This document shows, in pieces, positions 20,774 through 30,388 of a stretch of DNA of 32,046 bases (position 1 is the stretch's first letter; every line of letters begins with the position of its first letter). The stretch spans positions 1 to 32,046 of the forward strand of contig CANKVC010000005.1 in the NCBI GenBank assembly GCA_947486835.1, read 5' to 3'. The position numbers and the translations under genes were made by a program. The DNA comes from Cytophagaceae bacterium (GTDB lineage: Bacteria; Bacteroidota; Bacteroidia; Cytophagales; Spirosomataceae). The notes under the pieces were generated by a model. The model was not told the DNA's origin and ran no database searches. It saw nothing but the letters and a program-made list of their open reading frames with translations.

Positions 20774-21537
20774 AAATTTTGTTGGAATAAATCCCTTAAT
20801 TTCATCTCTAAAATATCAAAATAATTTGTGTTTCCACTAGGTTTTCTAAGCGAATCTCCTGCAATATACCAAAATCCATCCCCAGGGAATATGGCAAATG
20901 CACTTGATCTTTTTAAATCTTCCAAGGCCTTATCCGTGATAAATTCGGCGATAAAAATAGTGTTTACCAAATCTTGCAATTTATCCCATTCTGATATAGT
21001 TGCTAATTTACCATTTGAGTCGGAATAGGTAAAATTAAGATTAGCGAACGACAAGTCACCTTGGTATTTATTCCAAGAATCGTTTACATCTTTAAACTGA
21101 AAACCTAAAAACAGTGGATATTCTTTCCCCGCCACTTCAAAAATGGCTTGCATTAATTCTTGAATGAGGTTTTCTTCAAATTCTAAAAATCTAGGCACAT
21201 AGGTTGACGAATTAGCCGCTTCAATCGCAATAAAAGGTTCTGCGTCTTTAGGATCACATGAACCTGTTTTGTATTTCGCAAAACTAATTGCTAATCTATT
21301 TTTCCAAATGATGGGTAATTCACCCGACCATTCAAATTTATCTTCCACGCTTAAACCTTCTGAAATTAATTCTTCACTTGAAAAATCTTCTCTTTCCAAA
21401 TATTGTATGTGTAAAGAAAGAGACAACGCGTCATTTTCAAAACCTTTAAAATCAAACAAAGCCTCAAAATGGTAAGGGGCTGGGATATCACTAGGACTTT
21501 CGTAGAAAAGTTTGAAATCTTGATTTAAAAAATCCAT
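20770..21537 (-). CDS. hypothetical protein
   Basis: 255 aa ORF, 4-nt overlap with the ALDH gene. No family recognised. Confidence 0.7.
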   Translation of the reverse strand: MDFLNQDFKLFYESPSDIPAPYHFEALFDFKGFENDALSLSLHIQYLEREDFSSEELISEGLSVEDKFEWSGELPIIWKNRLAISFAKYKTGSCDPKDAEPFIAIEAANSSTYVPRFLEFEENLIQELMQAIFEVAGKEYPLFLGFQFKDVNDSWNKYQGDLSFANLNFTYSDSNGKLATISEWDKLQDLVNTIFIAEFITDKALEDLKRSSAFAIFPGDGFWYIAGDSLRKPSGNTNYFDILEMKLRDLFQQNL

Positions 21538-21539
21538 GT

Positions 21540-22604
21540 TTATGATATTAAATTGTTTAAATACAAAGTTAATGTATTTGGACGATCAATTTTTCCAGTT
21601 TTTGTATATAAAAATTCAGGTAAAACGATGAACTGCTTTGGAACTTCCCAAGACTCTAAATTCAATTTTAAATAATCAATTAGTTGTATTTGAATATTTA
21701 ATTCATCTATGGTTTCAATAAATAAAACTAATTTTTGACCATAAAAATCATCATCTAATCCATATGCAAATGTTTTACATGTGATTGAATGCTGAGCAAA
21801 AAATGAATGACAACATTTTTCAATTATTTCTGGATGAATTTTTCTCCCACCCGAATTTATTGCAAAATCATTCCTACCCAATATGCTAAATTGGTTTACA
21901 TGGATCAACTCAGCGACATCATTTGTTTCAATCCATTGGTTAAGGGTGCTAGGCGAATGGATACATAAACAACCCTGATCATTCAATTTAATCTGTACAT
22001 CTTTTAAACATTGATAAATCGCATCTTCTGAACTGATCTGCCTAAAAGCGATGTGAGAAGAGGTTTCTGTCATTCCATACGTTTGGAAAATAGGTAATTG
22101 GATTTCTTTAGTCAACAATTCTACGGAAGAAGTTAATTCAGATCCACCAATTAAAATACCTTTAACTTCCGAAAAAAACGTAAACAAATTGGGATTTGAT
22201 TGAAGAATCGTAGACCACTGAGTGGTAACAAATGATGCAAGATGAATATTAATAGGTTTTGTAATTTCTTCTAATGGATTCTGTGACGGTTCAACAAGCA
22301 CAATGTTTAGTTTTAAAACGAGCGCTCGAACTAGCATCATGGCACCAGCTATATATTCAATAGGTAAACAAAGCAAAACATTGTCACCTTCTTGTAAATG
22401 GAGCCAATCCATCGTCATATTGGCCGATTCAATCATACTCAATCTAGACAAATAAATAGGCTTTGGCTTGCCTGTAGAGCCACTTGTATGAAATAAAAAC
22501 TCATTTTTACCCAATTTCCATTGCCGACAAAAATCAAAAACTTCTTCTTGAAAAGAGTTTACTGGTTCAGGATAATTAGCATTATGTGGATTAAATACGA
22601 GCAT
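21540..22604 (-). CDS. menE: AMP-binding acyl-CoA synthetase, likely o-succinylbenzoate--CoA ligase
   Basis: FLFHTSGSTGKPKPIYLSR, IFQTYGMTETSSHIAFR, LGRNDFAINSGGRKIHPEIIE, TGKIDR. Adjacent to menB. Confidence 0.82.
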   Translation of the reverse strand: MLVFNPHNANYPEPVNSFQEEVFDFCRQWKLGKNEFLFHTSGSTGKPKPIYLSRLSMIESANMTMDWLHLQEGDNVLLCLPIEYIAGAMMLVRALVLKLNIVLVEPSQNPLEEITKPINIHLASFVTTQWSTILQSNPNLFTFFSEVKGILIGGSELTSSVELLTKEIQLPIFQTYGMTETSSHIAFRQISSEDAIYQCLKDVQIKLNDQGCLCIHSPSTLNQWIETNDVAELIHVNQFSILGRNDFAINSGGRKIHPEIIEKCCHSFFAQHSITCKTFAYGLDDDFYGQKLVLFIETIDELNIQIQLIDYLKLNLESWEVPKQFIVLPEFLYTKTGKIDRPNTLTLYLNNLIS

Positions 22605-22620
22605 AAATTAATATTCTCTC

Positions 22621-22649
22621 CAAAATTAGCCAAACATTCTCTAATTTCG
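22621..22649. promoter_or_regulatory. divergent candidate -7 elements and inverted repeat between menE and DUF2452-menB
   Basis: AAATTAG (22623-22629)-N11-CTAATTT (22641-22647). Minus-strand TAATTTTG and plus-strand TAATTTCG resemble -7 boxes; no convincing -33 seen. Confidence 0.3.
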
Positions 22650-22688
22650 TGGGTTAATAAGGGGTTCAATCATAATTAACAATTATTC

Positions 22689-23144
22689 ATGTCAGAAGAA
22701 CCATTTTTAAATCCTATAAATCCTGAAAAGGTTGCTCAAAATCCTGGGCTACTTCCTTATGCCCACACTGCCGGTGGAGCCATTATTAAGCCGGAGGATA
22801 TGGGCAAAACTAAGGGAAGGTCGGTAAAAGCCATGCGCCAACAAACCGATCGGCAAATGAATCAGCTGTATGAACAAATGGAAGTATTAGCGAAACAAGC
22901 AAAACTTTTATCCGAGCGGAAAGAAATTTCAGAACGAATTTATGATGCAGCTATGGGTTTTGAACCTATCATTAGCGAAACCTATTATTTATATGAAAAA
23001 GAATCAGGTCAAGATTTATTATCTTTAGTTGCCCCAGAAGAATGGGGTCGCTCCTTTAAATATAGCAGATTTTTAGCAAAAGTAACATTACTCGCGGATC
23101 ATACGTGGGATGTCACATATAACGATGATTTAAACGATGAGTAA
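22689..23144 (+). CDS. DUF2452 family protein
   Basis: [65 protein letters not shown]...[15 protein letters not shown]. Confidence 0.78.
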   Translation: MSEEPFLNPINPEKVAQNPGLLPYAHTAGGAIIKPEDMGKTKGRSVKAMRQQTDRQMNQLYEQMEVLAKQAKLLSERKEISERIYDAAMGFEPIISETYYLYEKESGQDLLSLVAPEEWGRSFKYSRFLAKVTLLADHTWDVTYNDDLNDE

Positions 23145-23970
23145 TATGATAACAAAAGTTAATTGGGAAACCATTAAAGAATACAAAGACATATTGTTTC
23201 AATTTCACCAAGGAATTGGCAAAATTTCAATTAATAGACCCCATAAGCATAACGCATTTACTCCACTAACCGTACAGGAAATGTCTGAAGCGATGGAATT
23301 AGCGCGCCAAGATACAAGAATAGGAGTGATCATATTGACCGGAGAAGGCGGAAAAGCATTCTGTTCTGGAGGTGATCAAAGCGTACGTGGAGACGGTGGG
23401 TATGTAGGAAAAGACCAAGTACCTAGATTAAATGTTTTAGACTTACAAAGACAGATACGTACAATTCCTAAACCTGTTATTGCCATGGTGGCCGGTTGGG
23501 CCATAGGCGGAGGACACGTTTTACATGTGATTTGCGACTTAAGTATTGCAGCTGACAATGCTCGCTTTGGGCAAACAGGACCCAATGTCGGTTCCTTTGA
23601 TGGAGGTTTTGGAGCATCCTATTTAGCGCGGGTTGTCGGTCAAAAGAAAGCAAGAGAAATTTGGTATTTATGTGACCAATATGATGCAAAAGAAGCGTAT
23701 GAAATGGGTCTGGTCAATAAAGTAGTCCCATTAGAAGAGTTAGAAAGTACCACCATATCTTGGTGTGAAAGAATTCTAGAAAAAAGTCCATTAGCTTTAA
23801 GAATGTTGAAGTCGTCATTTAATGCTGAGTTAGATGGCCAAGCCGGTATTCAAGAGCTTGCCGGAAATGCTACATTGCTTTATTATTTATCAGATGAAGC
23901 TAAAGAGGGTAAAAATGCTTTTCTAGAGAAGCGCAAACCTGATTTTTCTAAATTTCCTAAATTCCCATAA
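23137..23970 (+). CDS. menB: 1,4-dihydroxy-2-naphthoyl-CoA synthase
   Basis: Crotonase family; [105 protein letters not shown] is typical of MenB. Confidence 0.95.
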   Translation: MSNMITKVNWETIKEYKDILFQFHQGIGKISINRPHKHNAFTPLTVQEMSEAMELARQDTRIGVIILTGEGGKAFCSGGDQSVRGDGGYVGKDQVPRLNVLDLQRQIRTIPKPVIAMVAGWAIGGGHVLHVICDLSIAADNARFGQTGPNVGSFDGGFGASYLARVVGQKKAREIWYLCDQYDAKEAYEMGLVNKVVPLEELESTTISWCERILEKSPLALRMLKSSFNAELDGQAGIQELAGNATLLYYLSDEAKEGKNAFLEKRKPDFSKFPKFP

Positions 23971-23971
23971 G

Positions 23972-24376
23972 ATGAATTATTGGTTAGTAAAATCAGAACC
24001 CTTCAAATATTCTTGGGATGATTTCGTTAAAGAGGGGAAATCCGTTTGGGATGGGGTAAGAAATTACCAAGCAAGAAATAACATGAAAGAAATGAAAAAA
24101 GGTGATTGGGTCTTTTTTTATCATTCAAATGAAGGAATGGAGGTTATAGGGCTAGCAGAGGTCAAAAAAGAATTTTTTCAAGATCCAACGACAGAAGACC
24201 CAAGGTGGGTGGTAGTAGAAATCGTTCCCATTAAAAAATTCAATAAAACAGTTACATTAAAAATGATGAAATCTGATGACCGATTGTCTAATTTAGCGCT
24301 AATCAAACAATCAAGATTGTCAGTAACTCCTGTAGGTAAACAAGAATTTGATATTATTTTAAGTTTAGCCGAGTAG
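23972..24376 (+). CDS. EVE domain-containing protein
   Basis: NYWLVKSEPFKYSWDDFVKEGKSVWDGVRNYQARNNMKEMKKGDWVFFYHSNEGMEVIGLAEV. Confidence 0.92.
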   Translation: MNYWLVKSEPFKYSWDDFVKEGKSVWDGVRNYQARNNMKEMKKGDWVFFYHSNEGMEVIGLAEVKKEFFQDPTTEDPRWVVVEIVPIKKFNKTVTLKMMKSDDRLSNLALIKQSRLSVTPVGKQEFDIILSLAE

Positions 24377-24380
24377 TATT

Positions 24381-25997
24381 ATGAAAAATCTATTTTTAAT
24401 TATCGTTTTTCAAATTGTAGCGATCCAAATCGGGTATAGTCAAATCAATAATAAAAGAGTAGAATTCCCTATTCAAGGAAATGATTTAGAATCATTTAAC
24501 ATCCCTATTGGCGATCAAGGGGTAATCGTCTTATCACAATTAAATAAGCAATCATTTAACATTCGTAAATTTTCTACTGATTTAGAGCAAATATGGAGCA
24601 GTAATACAAATTTAGAGTCAAACTTAGATTATGTTACTTCTAGCTTTGATGGAACTATTTTATCCTTACTCTTTAGCCGATTCAGAAGCAATTCATATGT
24701 TATTTTCAGAGTTAAGGTTAATTCCGGAGAAATAACTAAATACCAAATTTATTCCGTGGACCGTATTGAAATTTCAAATTTCAAGGCCTTAAATTACTCT
24801 TTGTTCATAGGCGGCATGGTGAATAATCAACCAATCATTTTATTCACCAATTTAAAAGAACGTAAAACAAGGATTTTACCAGCCGTTGTCAAAGGACAAG
24901 CTGAAATTCAATCCATGGATTTAGATACAATTCAACAACAAATTAATGTAACCTATTCGGTAGGCGGTAAGGCAAAAGATTATCAATTAATCATCAAATC
25001 ATTTGATGAAGATGGGAATCAAATAGGACAAGTTTATATGAATCCAAGTGAGGAATTTGCCATGATGAATGGAAAATTGAATCAAATAAATGACTCATTA
25101 CAAGTCATAGTAGGAACTTATGGCCACAAAAATAGTATTGGTTCATCTCGTGGACCTAGTTCACAGGGCTTATATTTTAACTCATTTATCGACGGTAACA
25201 TTATTAAATCAACCTATTATAGTTTTACCAAGTTTACTGATTTTTTCAATTTTCTAACTCCCAAGCAAAAGGAAAGACAGGAGAAAAAAATAAAAGAAAA
25301 GGAAGTTAAAGGAGAGGATTTGAGGTTGGATTACCGATTGCTCATGCATGACATTATCAAAAATGGCGAAAATTACATCATCATCGCTGAAGCCTTTTAT
25401 CCAGATTATAAATATAATAATTTCAGTCCTTTCGGGGGATCGATGCTGATGGGTGGCTTAGGTGGATTTTATTCACCTTATTGGAATATGATGAATCCTT
25501 ATCGCTGGGGTTATGGCAATTATGGTATGTATTCTCCTTTTTCCAGTTATTATAGTCCTTGGGGTTATCGTGGATATAATTCATATAGTAACCAGCAACA
25601 ATTTGATGGCTGGATTTACACGCATGCAGTCATTGCGGAATTAGATAAAGACGGAAAATTACTTTGGGATCATTGCATTGATTTAAATGATAGCAAAGAA
25701 TCCAAATTGATTCAGAAAATAAAAGCGTCTGTTGTAAGTAATACAGTCTATTTATCCTACCATCAAAATGATCAAATTATCACCAAATCTATTTCAAATA
25801 GTGGAAAGGATGAGGCATTAAGAGTTCAGGAAATCATCCCTGAAGATAAATTAGATAAAGTGAGAAGAACCGTAAAATCTGAAATCAACTATTGGTATGG
25901 TCCATATTTCATTGCAGATGGATATCAAACCATTACCAATCAAGAAGAAGGAAGAAGAAATGTCTTCTTTTTAAACAAAATTCAAATCAATCCATAA
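24381..25997 (+). CDS. exported hypothetical protein with a Gly/Tyr/Ser-rich tract
   Basis: Signal peptide (MKNLFLIIVFQIVAIQIGYSQ); long ORF; FGGSMLMGGLGGFYSPYWNMMNPYRWGYGNYGMYSPFSSYYSPWGYRGYNSYS segment. Confidence 0.78.
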   Translation: MKNLFLIIVFQIVAIQIGYSQINNKRVEFPIQGNDLESFNIPIGDQGVIVLSQLNKQSFNIRKFSTDLEQIWSSNTNLESNLDYVTSSFDGTILSLLFSRFRSNSYVIFRVKVNSGEITKYQIYSVDRIEISNFKALNYSLFIGGMVNNQPIILFTNLKERKTRILPAVVKGQAEIQSMDLDTIQQQINVTYSVGGKAKDYQLIIKSFDEDGNQIGQVYMNPSEEFAMMNGKLNQINDSLQVIVGTYGHKNSIGSSRGPSSQGLYFNSFIDGNIIKSTYYSFTKFTDFFNFLTPKQKERQEKKIKEKEVKGEDLRLDYRLLMHDIIKNGENYIIIAEAFYPDYKYNNFSPFGGSMLMGGLGGFYSPYWNMMNPYRWGYGNYGMYSPFSSYYSPWGYRGYNSYSNQQQFDGWIYTHAVIAELDKDGKLLWDHCIDLNDSKESKLIQKIKASVVSNTVYLSYHQNDQIITKSISNSGKDEALRVQEIIPEDKLDKVRRTVKSEINYWYGPYFIADGYQTITNQEEGRRNVFFLNKIQINP

Positions 25998-25998
25998 A

Positions 25999-26907
25999 TT
26001 GAAAAAAACAGAAAGTATTTTTATTGATACTCCTGAATTCTGGGGTAAATCGTATGAATTAATTGATTCAGGAGGATTTGAAAAATTAGAGCAATTTGGA
26101 AGTTTCTACGTTAGAAGGCCTGAGCCTCAGGCAGTTTGGGGGAAATCCTTATCAGAAGAAACTTGGGTGTCTAAAACGGATGCTTATTTTAAAAAAGAAA
26201 AGGGAAGTACTGAAAAAGGATTTTGGGATATACAAAAAAAGACTCCAGAAAAATGGTTTATCAATTATAAATCGGATTTATTGAATTTAAATTTTAAAAT
26301 TTCATTGTCGTCCTTTAAACATGTAGGCATATTCCCAGAACAGGCGTCCAACTGGGAATTTCTTGCTGAAAACATTCCAAAACTTAAAAACGATAAGCCC
26401 AAATTTTTAAATCTATTTGCCTATACGGGGGGAGCGAGTTTGGTGTGCCGACAAATGGGAGCAGATGTAACGCATGTCGATTCTGTGAAGCCTGTATTAT
26501 CCTGGGCAAGGGAAAACATGGAAATGTCTAATTTAGATTCCATTCGTTGGATGGCGGAAGATGCGCTAAAATTTGTAAAAAGAGAAGCAAGAAGAGGAAA
26601 CTTTTATCAAGGAATACTTTTAGATCCACCTGCCTATGGAAGAGGTCCTGATGGAGAAAAATGGGTTTTAGAGGAACAAATAGATGATATGTTGAAGTCC
26701 GTAAAAGAAATTCTAGACCCTAAAGAACATATTTTATTAACCAATGTATATTCATTGGGATTCTCAACGCTTGTAGTGGAAAACCTAATGAATGGAATTT
26801 TTGATGTGCCTAAAAACGCTGAATTTGGTGAAATCTATTTGAATGATACCTTCAATAAAAAACTCCCATTAGGAGTGTTTCATCGTTATTTATATCAAGA
26901 AGATTAG
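25999..26907 (+). CDS. class I SAM-dependent (RlmI/RlmK-like) rRNA methyltransferase
   Basis: [62 protein letters not shown] start. Confidence 0.85.
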   Translation: MKKTESIFIDTPEFWGKSYELIDSGGFEKLEQFGSFYVRRPEPQAVWGKSLSEETWVSKTDAYFKKEKGSTEKGFWDIQKKTPEKWFINYKSDLLNLNFKISLSSFKHVGIFPEQASNWEFLAENIPKLKNDKPKFLNLFAYTGGASLVCRQMGADVTHVDSVKPVLSWARENMEMSNLDSIRWMAEDALKFVKREARRGNFYQGILLDPPAYGRGPDGEKWVLEEQIDDMLKSVKEILDPKEHILLTNVYSLGFSTLVVENLMNGIFDVPKNAEFGEIYLNDTFNKKLPLGVFHRYLYQED

Positions 26908-27788
26908 GAGTAAATAACTCCTTTAGCAGCCAATAAGGTATTTTTCATTAATGAAACAATGGTCATTGGACCTACTCCTTTAGGAACTGGTGTTATATAA
27001 GAGCACTTCTCAAATACATCATCAAAATCTACATCCCCTTTAAGCGCAAAACCTGATTTTTTCGATTCGTCAACAACCCGCGTTAAACCCACGTCGATGA
27101 TCACGGCACCCTTTTTAACATATGAAGCGTTCAGGAATTCTGGCTTACCTAAAGCGGCAATTAGTATATCGGCTTGTTGGCAAATCTCAACTAAATTTTT
27201 AGTCTTAGAATGAGTTAATGTAACAGTGCAATTACCAATTGGGTGATTTCGTTGCATTAGAATAGACATAGGAAGACCGACTATCTGACTTCTGCCCACC
27301 ACCACACAATGCTTCCCAGCCGTTTCTATCTTGTAATAGGCCAATAAATCTAAAACACCCTGAGGAGTAGCAGAAATATAGGCTGGTAATCCTTTAGCCA
27401 TTCGACCAATATTGATGGGATGAAAACCATCCACATCCTTACGGGGGTCGATTGTTTCCATGATGCGGTCTGGATTAATATGATCAGGTAAAGGTAATTG
27501 TACAATTAACCCATCCATTTCAGCATTATGATTAATTTTTAAAACTTCTTCAAGTAATTCTTTTTCAGAAATAGTGGGAGGAAAGCGTAATAATGTAGAA
27601 ATAAAACCTAATTCTTCGCAAGATTTCACCTTATTGGCCACATAAGTTTCTGAGGCTCCGTTATTTCCAACCAAAATAGCTACTAAATGTGGAGGTCTTT
27701 TACCCGACTGAATCAGTTCAGAAACTTCTAAGGCTATCGCCGATTTCATTGTCTCGGCTACAAATTTTCCATCTATAATTTGACCCAT
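26904..27788 (-). CDS. folD: bifunctional methylenetetrahydrofolate dehydrogenase/cyclohydrolase
   Basis: [86 protein letters not shown]. Confidence 0.97.
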   Translation of the reverse strand: MGQIIDGKFVAETMKSAIALEVSELIQSGKRPPHLVAILVGNNGASETYVANKVKSCEELGFISTLLRFPPTISEKELLEEVLKINHNAEMDGLIVQLPLPDHINPDRIMETIDPRKDVDGFHPINIGRMAKGLPAYISATPQGVLDLLAYYKIETAGKHCVVVGRSQIVGLPMSILMQRNHPIGNCTVTLTHSKTKNLVEICQQADILIAALGKPEFLNASYVKKGAVIIDVGLTRVVDESKKSGFALKGDVDFDDVFEKCSYITPVPKGVGPMTIVSLMKNTLLAAKGVIYS

Positions 27789-27797
27789 AGTTTTAAT

Positions 27798-30287
27798 CTA
27801 TTTTTTTCGCTTTTTAGTAGCTACAGGGGCAGCATCACCTAAGGCTAAACATTCTTCTAAAGTTAAATCCTCTGGCTTTTGGCCTTTCGGTATTTTCACA
27901 TTTCGCTTTCCTATTTGGATATATGGCCCATACATTCCATTGACAATTTTGACAATGTCATTTTCAGGAAATTCTTTTATGAATTTATTAGCTTCTAAAG
28001 TTCTTTTAGCTAAAATTAATTCGATGGCGCGTTCTTGGGTGATACTTGTTAAATTATCCGTTTTGCCTAATGAATAATATTTACCGCTATGTTTGACATA
28101 AGGACCAAAACGACCTTTTCCAGTTTCGATCAAACTTTCTTCAAAAAAGCCTAATCCAGCAGATTCTGCAGCTAATGCAGCACTTTTTATAACTAATAAG
28201 GCGGTTTCTAAATCAATCGTAAAAGGATCAAAATCCACGGGTAAACTTGTGAATTTACCATCTATTTTAATGTATGGACCTAATTTACCCGCACCAATGA
28301 TAACTGCTTGATCTTCAAAAACACCTATTTCCCTAGGTAATTTAGGTCTAGCCAACAGTAAAATTGCTTCATCAAAAGTTAATGTAGCTATGTTATGATT
28401 GTTACTTAAATTAGCAAAAGTGGGCTTGTCTTCATCTCCAGATTCTCCTAATTGTACAAATGGACCGAATCGACCTAGTCGAACTGAAATTTTCTTGCCT
28501 GTTTCTGGATCTAATCCTAATTCTCTTCCGCCACCGATGGAAGTTCTCGTTATTGACTTACTATCTTCAATTGTTTGATGAAAACTTGAATAAAAGCTTT
28601 TCATTAATACGGTCCATTCCAACTTACCTTTAGCAATATTGTCGAATTGATCCTCCATTTCTGCTGTAAAGGTATAATCCACTACATTTTCAAAGTTATC
28701 AACCAAAAACTCCGTCACTAAAGTACCAATATGTGTAGGAAACAATTTTGCTTTTTCAGTTCCCACAATTTCAGAATTCAATGAACCTGATATTTCATCA
28801 TCCTTTAAAATCCAAGTTTGAAATTTCCTTTCTTTTCCATCGCGATCTTCCTTAACCACATAAGCCCGCTTGATAATGGTAGAGATGGTTGGCGCATAAG
28901 TAGATGGTCTACCAATTCCTCGTTCCTCTAAAGCTTTCACTAAACTAGCTTCCGTATAACGAGCCGAAGGCCTGGTGAATCTTTCAGATGCTTTTAATTC
29001 ATTAATATTTAATATTTGACCTACGTTTAAAGGAGGTAACATATCCTTATTTTCGTCCTCCTCGTCTTCATCTTTTCCCTCTAAATAAGCTTTTAAAAAT
29101 CCTTCAAATGCAATGACTTCTCCTTGTGCAACCAAAATTTCGGGTGTCGTCGAAATATCTATTTGAGCAGTCGTTCTTTCAATTTTAGCATCAGCCATTT
29201 GAGACGCTATGGCTCGTTTCCAAATCAATTCATACAACCTTTTTTCTCTTGCATCACCTGAAATGGTACTCAATTCAAAATCTGTAGGACGTATGGCCTC
29301 ATGGGCTTCTTGCGCACTTTCTGATTTTGTTTTAAACTGACGTTCAAGATGAAATTTAGATCCATAGGCAGATTCAATGGCTATTTTAGCCTTATCTCTT
29401 GCTTCTTGGGAAAGCATTGTAGAATCAGTTCTCATATACGAAATACGACCTGACTCATATAATTTCTGTGCGATGGACATGGTAGTTGCCACCGCATAAC
29501 CTAATTTTCTTGAAGCCTCCTGTTGTAAGGTAGATGTGGTAAAAGGTGCTGCTGGAGTTTTTGTTGCTGGTTTAGTCTCTAAATTTTTGATTGAAAATGT
29601 AGCGCCAACGCATTTTTTCAAAAAGTCAACTGCCTCATTTTCTTTGGCAAATGATTTAGATAATTCCGCTTTTAATACTTTATTCCCAGGCAAATCAAAT
29701 AGAGCTACTGCTTTAAAGCTAGAAATAGCTTTATGGTTGTCTATTTCTTTTTCACGCTCGACAATTAAACGAACTGCAACCGATTGAACACGACCCGCTG
29801 ATAAACCTCTCTGCACCTTCGACCATAAAACAGGAGATAATTCAAAGCCGATCAAGCGATCCATTATTCTACGAGCTTGTTGGGCATTAACTAAATCCAT
29901 ATCAATCTCTCGAGGATTTAGAATAGCTTTTTTTATGGCACTTTCTGTTATTTCTCTAAAAACAATCCGTTTGGTTGTATTTTTTAATCCTAACGCCTCT
30001 TTTAAATGCCAAGAAATAGATTCTCCCTCACGGTCATCATCAGTAGCTAGCCAAACTTCATCAGATGATTTTGCTAAACTCTTTAACTCAGAAATGACTT
30101 TCGTTTTATCTGGTGATATTACATAAGTCGGTGTAAAATCATTATCTACATCAATAACCTTGTCACCTTTCGTGGGCAAATCTCTAACATGACCGAAGGA
30201 TGATTTTACAATAAAATCTTTACCTAAATAACCTTCAATTGTTTTAGCTTTTGCCGGGGACTCTACGATGACTAAATTTTTTGCCAT
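27798..30287 (-). CDS. topA: type I DNA topoisomerase
   Basis: KNLVIVESPAKAKTIEGYLGKDF, WLATDDDREGESISWHL, GRVQSVAVRLIVEREKEI, ISYMRTDSTMLS, GRPSTYAPTISTI, and C-terminal TOPRIM_C repeats (GRFGPFVQLG, GKLGPYIKID, GRFGPYVKHSG, GMYGPYIQIG). Confidence 0.97.
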   Translation of the reverse strand: MAKNLVIVESPAKAKTIEGYLGKDFIVKSSFGHVRDLPTKGDKVIDVDNDFTPTYVISPDKTKVISELKSLAKSSDEVWLATDDDREGESISWHLKEALGLKNTTKRIVFREITESAIKKAILNPREIDMDLVNAQQARRIMDRLIGFELSPVLWSKVQRGLSAGRVQSVAVRLIVEREKEIDNHKAISSFKAVALFDLPGNKVLKAELSKSFAKENEAVDFLKKCVGATFSIKNLETKPATKTPAAPFTTSTLQQEASRKLGYAVATTMSIAQKLYESGRISYMRTDSTMLSQEARDKAKIAIESAYGSKFHLERQFKTKSESAQEAHEAIRPTDFELSTISGDAREKRLYELIWKRAIASQMADAKIERTTAQIDISTTPEILVAQGEVIAFEGFLKAYLEGKDEDEEDENKDMLPPLNVGQILNINELKASERFTRPSARYTEASLVKALEERGIGRPSTYAPTISTIIKRAYVVKEDRDGKERKFQTWILKDDEISGSLNSEIVGTEKAKLFPTHIGTLVTEFLVDNFENVVDYTFTAEMEDQFDNIAKGKLEWTVLMKSFYSSFHQTIEDSKSITRTSIGGGRELGLDPETGKKISVRLGRFGPFVQLGESGDEDKPTFANLSNNHNIATLTFDEAILLLARPKLPREIGVFEDQAVIIGAGKLGPYIKIDGKFTSLPVDFDPFTIDLETALLVIKSAALAAESAGLGFFEESLIETGKGRFGPYVKHSGKYYSLGKTDNLTSITQERAIELILAKRTLEANKFIKEFPENDIVKIVNGMYGPYIQIGKRNVKIPKGQKPEDLTLEECLALGDAAPVATKKRKK

Positions 30288-30388
30288 TTCAAATTTTGAA
30301 AATATGTAATTTTTAAAGACCGCAAATATAAGTGCTTAAAATGTATTTATTCAAATTGATTTTTAACCTGATCGAAATAATCAAAAAA

